A model generated the notes under the pieces. That model had not been told where the DNA came from. It worked only from the letters and a program-made list of their open reading frames with translations, and did no database searches. From Bugulina stolonifera (Eukaryota; Bryozoa; Gymnolaemata; Cheilostomatida; Bugulidae), in assembly GCA_935421135.1 (NCBI GenBank), contig OW285187.1, positions 1,488,001 through 1,552,000 on the forward strand: 64,000 nucleotides of DNA, read 5' to 3'. A program made the translations under genes and the position numbers. Shown piece by piece: positions 55,917 to 64,000 of this stretch (the first letter of the stretch is position 1; each line of letters starts with the position of its first letter).

Positions 55917-58900
55917 TCACGTATTGTCTAACATCTCATTATCAATACAGGATGGAGGAGTCAGACGTAGTGAAAGATCGGCAGTGGACATCTGTCTGTT
56001 CCTCTTCTTCTCTTTCTTCTGTCTGTTAAACGCTGCAGCCACTTCCTGTGAGACCAGAATGCATTGTATAAGACAGTACCAGAATGCATTGTATAAGACA
56101 GTACCAGAATGCATTGTATAAGACAGTGCCAGAATGCATTGTATAAGACAGTACCAGAATGCACTGTATAAGACAGTGCCAGAATGCATTGTATAAGACA
56201 GTACCAGAATGCATTGTATAAGACAGTACCAGAATGCACTGTATAAGACAGTGCCAGAATGCATTGTATAAGACAGTACCAGAATGCACTGTATAATACA
56301 GCAGCGGTCTGCGGTTGGAGTTGTTTCTCCCCCCAGTTTGATGCAAACGCCGACAAAGGGAATGGAATAATAACTCCAAATTAGTGACAAACTCCATACA
56401 ATTCGTTGATTTACTGCATAACATGATCTACTGTATAACATGATCTACCGTATAACATGGTCTACCGAATAATATTCAGTGGTTTATACGTAAAGTGTAA
56501 GTATTGGTAGTTGAGTGACTCTCTCACCTGTGATGATGGCTGAGTTTGGTAAGAGGAGGTGGTCATATTCAGCACACTACCCATCCTCTGCAATAACATA
56601 CATGTAAATATGTATGGAACTCAGACTAGGCATTAGTGAATATTATAGAGGTATGCTGGGTAGAAATGTATTGCAGGCTAACCATATAATTAGACTGAGG
56701 TTTCTTACCTGCCTTTGATGAGTTGAGGCTGGTGCTACATTCAAAGTGCTGTTGCTCCTCTACAACAACAAACAAGACACACAGCTATAAGCTACACTGA
56801 CTGCAGTTGGTGGCTGCAGCTAAAGTCGATAACCACAGTACTACGGTATACTATAGCTGGTGTGTGTTGGTTAGCAACGGGGTTCAAAGTTCAGCTTGTT
56901 GATTTTGTTGACCCCTCCTCCTCCCCCCTCCCCCCTATAGCCATTATATAAATATACTTGTAGCTAGCCACAGTCAACCAAGGCTAGTAGTTAGTTAAAA
57001 CTGTAGTGTGAACACTATTTTAGAGTAAGTAGTACAGTAGGTGTACAAATAACTAGCAGCACAGGAAATGAGCAGCACACACTATACATGTATAAAGTAT
57101 AGCACATTGAAAACTGATGGGGTGGGGGGGGTAGACGTACCGGTAGACTATGGGAGGACACTGGTCTGTTTCCAGAATGCTCTGATTGGTTACAGATATA
57201 GCAGGAGTAGACAATTCCATCTTCAGTAGAGTGTGTATATGTACCGCTCCTTTCTAGGCATGACTCATGGAACATGTGACCACATCTACAATAGTGTTAC
57301 GTTAAATCTACAACCTGCTTTCCCCATAGATAATCTCTCCACTGGAAATATCATGGCACTTTGAAAAGGGGCGGAGTGACACTGTGACTAGTTAACTCTA
57401 CAATTAATCACTCTAACTCCACACAATGGAGACCTTAACTTACTGGCAGATCCCACAACCAGTGTGTGTATGCAGTTACTCTGTGGTGAAGCTAACTGCT
57501 AGCTACGAAACCACTACTACGAAACCACTACTACAAAACGACTACTACAAAACGACTACTACAAAACCACTACAATGAAACATAAATGTATACCATAAGA
57601 ATTTCTATAAACCCTACCTGAACACTATAAGATCCACCCTGCTAGGTGAGGACATGACGTGCCTGTTACAGTAAGCACACGTATCTTTACTGGGTATGAA
57701 GGCTTTACACTGCAATGACTTCTTCTCCATAAATTGAGCCATTAGATCTCCATTGAGCATGTTACTCACTGTAGACATCAGTGTCTACAGTTGCAGAGTA
57801 TAAAAGCATATTAGTTTTACACTTGACTACACTAGACCCAATTACAAGATTTCAACAGCAAACTCAATCAATGTCTAGAAATCTCAGTCATCATCTGTCT
57901 GTCTGAAACTGAAAACTAGGTATAGTGTTCAATCTGCTCTTGAAGATTTGGCTGTCTGACCAACTGACTGAGAAGGAGTAGTACACACACCCACATGAAC
58001 CCACCTTCTCATAGTTATATGTGCCCAGCATCCCTATGACCAGGTCCCGCACATCTCCGAACCGTCCCTCACTGAATGTAAACTCCTCTAGTATCTTCGA
58101 CATGATAGCAGGAAGTTCAATGTATCCCATCATGCAGTTCATCACTTGACGACTCGCCTCTTTAAAGACCATGATATGGGAGTTGCTTGCAGACAGCTTA
58201 TGTTGAGGTTCCACAACTGCATCCAGTAGGGGGAACCACAGAGCCTGCCAAGTTATCAGAACAATATGACTACCGTAGATTCATTTAGTACTAATAATAG
58301 TTTGGTACATGATATATTGAGTTTTCTCTAGCTAGCTGAATGCAGGGCTAAGTACGACATAATATAATTATGTGACATAGGGAGTATCACTAGCCTCTCT
58401 TTCGTGTTCAGGAAGTCTACCACAGTTCCTCTGACAAAGTCCAATAGACTTGAGGAGAAGAGCCTCTAATTGCTGACTGAGTAGGGAAATATCTGTGGAA
58501 GAGAAAGAGGATGTGACATCATTATACTACTGTCTTAGAAGTTATTATGGGCTTACAATGTTGTCGTCTACTATACATCCAAGAACATGTTATGATGTTT
58601 TATGCACGGAATTTATCTTTTGAGCAATTTTGTTTCACGTCCATGAAAATACCAGTCCCTAGAACAGAGAACAGAACATGCTACCACTACACCAGCTCAG
58701 CAACCTAAAAAAGGAGGCTTCACCAGTGAACAGTAGACATGCTCCGAGTCGACTGTACACGAGGCATACCTAACATGACGGCCACATTGGTATATATAGC
58801 AATGATAGCAATGTTTCAGGCAAAATATATATTTTGAGTAACTACATGTAGGTTTGAATAAACGTATTTTGTTGTCTTCAATTTCTACAATTTCTACAAA

Positions 58901-61900
58901 ATAAGCAACATTGGAAAGTGTTCTAGTTATTGAAAAGACACGTTGTTGGTACAAGAGCCTAGCAAACTAGATTCCTGTGATGCTATGAGATACACAGCTG
59001 CTTTCTTGTAAGTTCACAAACTATGGCAAACCGCCAACCAACTAATTGCTCTACTGTATGCGTGTATATAGGTCAGCCAATCAACTTACTGCTAGCACTC
59101 TTTGATGCTCTTTTATCTGTGATTTGCTCAATAAATAGGTCAATCTTTTCTTTGAATGTCTGAAACACAAGTATTAATAGTAAAATAATAACTTCCGAGT
59201 GCAAGTGAACTTAGACTTACTGCTGCCTGGTAACGTCACACAGTACTAGAAGTGCAGCCAGAATAGTAATTACTACTTGTACAGTCTGTATAGACACATA
59301 CATGTAGAGAACACAGTACATTATACAGTCTGTATGGATACATACATTGTATATGTAGGGAACACAGTACATTATTATATAATCATTTACATGTAGAGTG
59401 AAATAGTTGCAAACAGCACATCCCCTACACACTCGGTCTCACCTTCAACATCATATCGAAAGCTTCCTGTATCTTCCCCATCTTCTCTAGTAGAAATGAC
59501 ATGGAGTCGTACTGATGGTACTTCTTACATATCTACACATAGACATAGGTATATGCATATATATACAGACATATCTACACATAGACATAGACACATATAT
59601 ATATAATATATATATACATAGATATACCCAATCTGCATAGAGTGTACTGTAGACATGGATATATGTAATGTATGTGTATATACTACCTGTTACACTGTCT
59701 CATATATACTGCAGATACTACCTGTTACACTGTCTCATATATACTGCAGATACTACCTGTTACACTGTCTCATATATACTGCAGATACTACCTGTTACAC
59801 TGTCTCATATATACTGTATATACTACCTGTTACACCGTCTCATATATACTGCAGATACTACCTGATATGCTGTCTCGTGAGTGTATCCGTTGCTGGTCTT
59901 TAAGTACATTTCCACCAATGAGTTGTCATATTTACACATCCTCTCTATGTATATATCGTAGAGCTCAGAGTCAAACATCACGCTGTCCCTCGACTCCCTA
60001 CACAAACACACACACTTGTGTATACATGTATATATTTGCGTACAGAGAGAAAGAGGCAACTTGCATCACTACAAGACAAGTGGTTGACGTACCTGTCAGC
60101 AATAAGGGCTCTGAGTAACTCGTACTGCGTTTGACCTTCACCTTCAATAGACTTGACTACTTCCAGCAGATTTACTCTGAGTACATCAACTAGAAGTCGG
60201 GCAGTTTGTGCAGCATCAGATTCTACTAGAGCCTGGAGAGAGATTAAAGGGAGATGTAAATGTCAGTGATCATTGACTGACCGACGGGGTCATTAGCTGA
60301 CCATGTCATTGACTACTGACCGCTACAGGGTCATTAGCTGACCATGTCATTGACTACTGACCGGCCTACAGAGTCATTAGCTGACCATGTCATTGACTAC
60401 TGACCGACCTACAGAGTCATTAGCTGACCATGTCATTGATTACTGACCAACCTACAGAGTCACTAGCTGACCATGTCATTGATTAATGTAATAGTTATCA
60501 AACCGTGATAGCACAACCAGATGGAATAACTACAAAGCAAATTCGTACTTGTGTATTCTAACAATTTTTTACAATACTATAATTCTTACCTTCAAGTGTC
60601 CGAGAGTAACATCTATGATCCTCTGGTGGGTCTGGTCACTGAGTTTGTCTGTGAGAGTTGTCTCAATGAAGGAGAAGGCCTGGTGGCAGCGGGAAGGGTC
60701 ATTCAGGTAAGTCAGCAGGATCTTGTCATGCAGTTTATATTTCTTGAATATAAACTCACACACCCTAAACCTACAAGTAGTGATAGAAACAAACTGTGCT
60801 GTGAGCTTATGAACAGAGGGGAGGGGACGCTGTGACCTCACCAACAGAGGGGAGGGAGAATCCTGTGGTTGGATCAACACTGATCAGACAATGAGGAGAT
60901 GATTGAGTAAAACTTACAGGTTGGCGTGTTCGGCCATGGCTAGTATCTTGTCGACGTTTATCTGCAGCTCTTTCTCTACAGTCAGCAGTTCGAGGAGAGC
61001 TTCCTGTCTCTCCTCTTTGTGCGAGTCGTCTCCAGGTTTACACAGAAATTCAACTACCTGTATGCAGTTACATAGACATGGTGACATATAGTTACATAGG
61101 CATGGTATCACATGGGGACATAGGTATATAACTACATAGGCATGGTATTACATGGGGACATAGTTATATAACTACATAGGGATGGTATCACATGGGGACA
61201 TAGGTATATAACTACACAGGCATGGTATCACATGGGGACATAGGTATATAACTACACAGGCATGGTATCACATGGGGACATAGGTATATAACTACATAGG
61301 AATGGTATCACATGAGGGTAAAGCTACATAGTTACATAGGAGTAATACGACAGAATGATGTACACAGAAGTTACATAGAGTTATCACTACATTGGTACGT
61401 TGCTACTGTTATAAGTAAACAATATACTAAACATGGTGGACCTGTTCAAAGAGTCCCTTATTCAGTCTAATGGAGTCATTGTGTCTAGCTAATTGCCTAG
61501 CTAGGAACGTATACAGCATTCCAGTCTGCTTAGGGGTGTATCCACTCTCCTCCACCATTATCTGTAGGAGTATATCCACCACTTTCTGTCTCTGGTGTTT
61601 CCTGTACAAGAGACAAGGTCAAGGTAAAGCCTCAGCTCTAGAGATGGGGAGGGGAAGGGGGAAGGCTAGACCTAAGGTAGACATTCCTCCTCACCCAAAA
61701 CTAATTCATACAATAAGAATATAGCACAATATACCTGCAGCAGACCACCAACCTACTCTAGTGGGAATGCGTTATCAGTTAAGAGTTGTCCCGCTATGCT
61801 TATTAAGAGGTTGCAATGCTGATTCTATCTGATACCATACAGTATATTACCTACTAGCTGCCTATATGGCCTTTGCCTTTACAGTGTAACATAGCATCTA

Positions 61901-64000
61901 AACGGAGGGGATAACAGCTCAGACTACTCACCTATCTAGAGCACCAAATTCTTCCTCCTCAAAGGCAAGAGCGACCACATTGAGAAATTCTCTTGTATCA
62001 AAATCAAGGAAGGTCCTTATATATGGATATGGTTTCTCACCTTTACAATATACATGTATATAACAAATACAATGTACCTGGTACTTACATAAGGTGTAAT
62101 ACAATGCACTTGGTACTTACATAAGGTGTAATACAATGTACCTGGTACCTACATAAGGTGTAATACAATGCACTTGGTATCTACAAAAGGTGTAATACAA
62201 TGTACTTGGTACTTACATAGAGTGTAATACAATGTACCTGGCACCTACACTGTACATAAGGTGTAACACAGATACATGGAGAATATAATGCTATAGGTGT
62301 AGAATATAATATAATACAATTCGGATACCACACTACATAGCACAGTAGAGGTTGTTGATACAATACCATTCATGTATGACGGACATTGACCCGTATAGTA
62401 TAAACTCACTAGAGTCTTCAGTACTTGAGTGAAGAGAGGTCAATGTTTTGAACATGGCCGACTTGACCTCTGAAACCTTTTCACCATCTAAAGATCCGAT
62501 TGGGTAAGCTAATCCTGCTAGAGAGTTACTGATGTACACGAGCAGTTTGTTACCGAGTTTGATGTTAGAGTCTACAGTAGGTATAGCAGAGTATATTATA
62601 TAGTACAGTAGGTATAGTAGAGCATATTACATAGTACACTAGGTATAGTAGAGTATATTATTATATAGTACAGTAGGTATAGTAGAGTATATCAAAGTTC
62701 CTATATACCAAGTTTATCCAGTAAACGATGCGCATACTCATTTGCCGTAGTTCTCTCGCCAAAATGGGCAAACCGTTGCTCTTTAACGAGCGCCCAGCCT
62801 GTGGTCAAACGCTTAGGCTATAGAAATATAGGTCGGCAATAGTAGTTGACAGTCTGCGCAAAGAGCGTACTTTTACCATCTTTGGTCTACATGAGACATA
62901 AATAGTTCAGACCACGTGATCAGTAGGATGGCTCGAACTTTTTTGGCCTTTTTCCTATATTTATGCTTTTCTAAATGCTTGCATCTTCTATTGATGCTAT
63001 CGGTATAAACATCATGTACTCTGAAAATAATGGGCTAGCATTACAGGTACTTATAGCCAATCTCAGAGCAATTTTTTCGCCAATCTTGAGAAGACCCCAT
63101 TGTTTCATCGGTAATTTTCCGTTGCCACTCAACTACTTTGAACTAGGCCGCTTATTAGGTCAGATTTAGCGCGATCCTATTGGTACATAAAGCCGTGGAA
63201 CAACTTATTAATTTTATAAACTTTGAGTATATTATATAGTACAGTAGGTATAGTGCAGTAATATACATGTGGTACAGTATAGGCATAACATAATATATGT
63301 ACACTGGGATTACTGTGATACTAATATACGTAGTCATATAACCAGTATAATACGTCAAACATTCAACAGTTATTCCAATGAACTCTACTTTGATTACCAA
63401 TAGTGATTATAGCCATCAATCTATCATTTACTTTAACATGATTAGCTGTTTAGGAAGTAACAGCTGTAGCAATCAACTCTATAATGGTAGGATATTCATT
63501 GAACAGACAGATATATTATTATACAGTACTGGTTACCTGAAAGCTGTTTGCCAGAACTGATAGCAGCTCTCAGCACTGCAATGAGCTCTAATAAAGGTGT
63601 CACGTACTCTTGCATGCCTTGGTTGTAGATGTATATGATAGCATCGTACATCCCATTCTCCCAACATAGTTTTACTGTCTACAAACAGTACATATCTGTA
63701 CACTATACTGATTAGATGCACCAATCAGCTATAGTACAACAGATAGACTAGCCAGTCACAGATCAGCACATATATACGAGTACATGAATATATGTGTATG
63801 TAAGGAGTAAGGACTCACCTCATGGATGTCTAAACTGATAATATCAAGGTGTACAATGCATGCCTCCACACGACTCAGCATGTCTTTCCCCTGGAAGTGA
63901 CTAGTCAAGTCCTTAATAATCTCCGGGGAGACGGCTTTGAGCTGGTCGTCTAGAATGTATGGCTCTAGGCACTCGAGAAACGCACCGTGTGCTATCACAT
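55917..64000 (-). CDS. VPS8: VPS8, CORVET complex subunit (C-terminal part, partial)
   Basis: Endosomal tethering protein of the CORVET complex with Rab5. Exons (5' to 3'): 63819-64000 (continues right), 63537-63678, 62410-62571, 61932-62040, 61442-61601, 60918-61057, 60590-60770, 60093-60232, 59862-59997, 59443-59532, 59090-59159, 58395-58492, 58005-58244, 57618-57784, 57141-57285, 56709-56759, 56528-56587, 55917-56045. Matches to remembered VPS8: RVEACIVHLDIISLDI, GNKLLVYISNSLAGLAYPIG, YIRTFLDFDTREFLNVVALA, GMLYTFLARQLARHNDS, ALWFPLLDAVVEPQHKLSAS, then a RING: CAYCNRHVM, CGHMFHESCL, CYIC. All phases agree. The intron after 58395 has a GC donor (GAG|GCTAGT). The exon at 61442 ends in a weak GTCCAC donor. 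The 18-exon structure is read by hand; short terminal exons (56528-56759) are less certain. Confidence 0.93.
56056..56290 (-). repeat. 25-bp repeat 8 bases from the VPS8 last-exon acceptor
   Basis: About nine copies of GAATGCATTGTATAAGACAG plus TACCA (variants GCACTG, GTGCC). The array begins about 10 bases before the acceptor TCTCACAG of the terminal coding exon. Confidence 0.92.
59681..59868 (-). repeat. 35-bp repeat derived from a VPS8 exon-donor junction
   Basis: Five intronic copies start at 59681, 59716, 59751, 59786 and 59821. The sixth, at 59856, is the exon end itself (TACTACCTGATATGCTGTCT versus repeat TACTACCTGTTACACTGTCT). On the gene strand every copy carries CAG|GTAGTA, the same as the real donor at 59861. 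Confidence 0.9.
60285..60485 (-). repeat. ~41-bp repeat in a VPS8 intron
   Basis: About five copies containing CATTAGCTGACCATGTCATT and GACTACTGACCG lie in the intron upstream of the exon at 60093-60232. It does not overlap a splice junction. Confidence 0.88.
61060..61330 (-). repeat. ~48-bp repeat next to a VPS8 acceptor
   Basis: About five copies containing GGTATCACATGGGGACATAG and TATATAACTACATAGG. The array starts a few bases upstream of the acceptor (CATACAG) of the exon at 60918-61057, and its edge copy CAGTTACATAGACATGGTGA grades into it. Confidence 0.8.
62050..62260 (-). repeat. 31-bp repeat upstream of a VPS8 acceptor
   Basis: About six copies of TACTTACATAAGGTGTAATA plus CAATGYACYTGG, in the intron preceding the exon at 61932-62040. 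Confidence 0.88.
62572..63260 (-). repeat. ~31-bp repeat carrying a VPS8 acceptor, split by an insertion
   Basis: Units with TACAGTAGGTATAGTAGAGT and ATATTATATAG run from the acceptor of exon 62410-62571 (CCTACTGTAG on the gene strand) to 62692, and resume at 63226 after the element at 62693-63225. The first unit includes the acceptor itself. Confidence 0.85.
62693..63225. mobile_element. Non-autonomous element inserted in a VPS8 intron repeat
   Basis: A 533-bp block with short inverted ends (CAAAGTT...AACTTTG) interrupts a tandem repeat and is flanked by AGTATAT on both sides (62686-62692 and 63226-63232), a 7-bp target duplication; part of this match could come from the host repeat. The interior is richer in GC with palindromic GCGC/CGCC motifs and no recognised protein. 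An 8-bp-type (hAT-like) MITE is a guess only. Confidence 0.6.

Noticed and set aside
55917..56441. Frames of 130-174 codons with CILVLSYTMHSGT-type repeats
   Set aside because: Produced by the 25-bp array next to the last VPS8 exon. Only 55917-56045 is coding.

Overview
This is an intron-rich animal genome segment. Eight protein-coding genes can be rebuilt exon by exon from conserved protein matches with GT-AG boundaries and matching codon phase. A ninth locus is a broken peptidase remnant. AT-rich base composition, short introns (mostly 100-700 bp), small intergenic gaps, metazoan signalling genes (G-alpha 12/13 type, MEK1/2, SHC) and a very high density of the palindrome TACATGTA suggest an early-branching invertebrate, plausibly a demosponge. 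The species is inference, not shown.

Layout: 347-817 (-) first coding exon of a G-alpha 12/13-type subunit, running off the left edge. 1614-3110 (-) RPL17/uL22. 3111-5094 AT-rich spacer. 5095-12258 (+) MAP2K1/2, with two mutually exclusive versions of one C-lobe exon. 12259-19922 gene-poor DNA with MITEs, a tRNA-derived SINE head and a ~120-bp satellite. 19923-25560 (+) SHC adaptor. 25561-34144 repeat-dominated DNA holding two large inverted repeats, two long minisatellites and a decayed M13 (neprilysin-like) peptidase (-). 35285-37640 (+) FAHD1. 38671-42477 (-) XRCC4. 43728-49845 (+) ZSWIM2. 50605-54421 (-) a RING E3 protein of unrecognised name. 55917-64000 (-) the C-terminal part of VPS8, running off the right edge.

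SHC and MEK, both in the receptor-tyrosine-kinase to Ras/MAPK pathway, are adjacent and in the same orientation. Two putative ubiquitin ligases (ZSWIM2 and the RING gene) are convergent neighbours. XRCC4 and ZSWIM2 are divergent around a shared AT-rich spacer.

The most unusual property is that many intronic tandem repeats include a real splice junction in the repeat unit. At least 11 of about 65 reconstructed introns have a donor or acceptor that is itself one copy of a local tandem duplication (unit 18 to 120 bp). Coordinates were derived by hand from the sequence. Gene identities rest on remembered family sequences, not on a database search.
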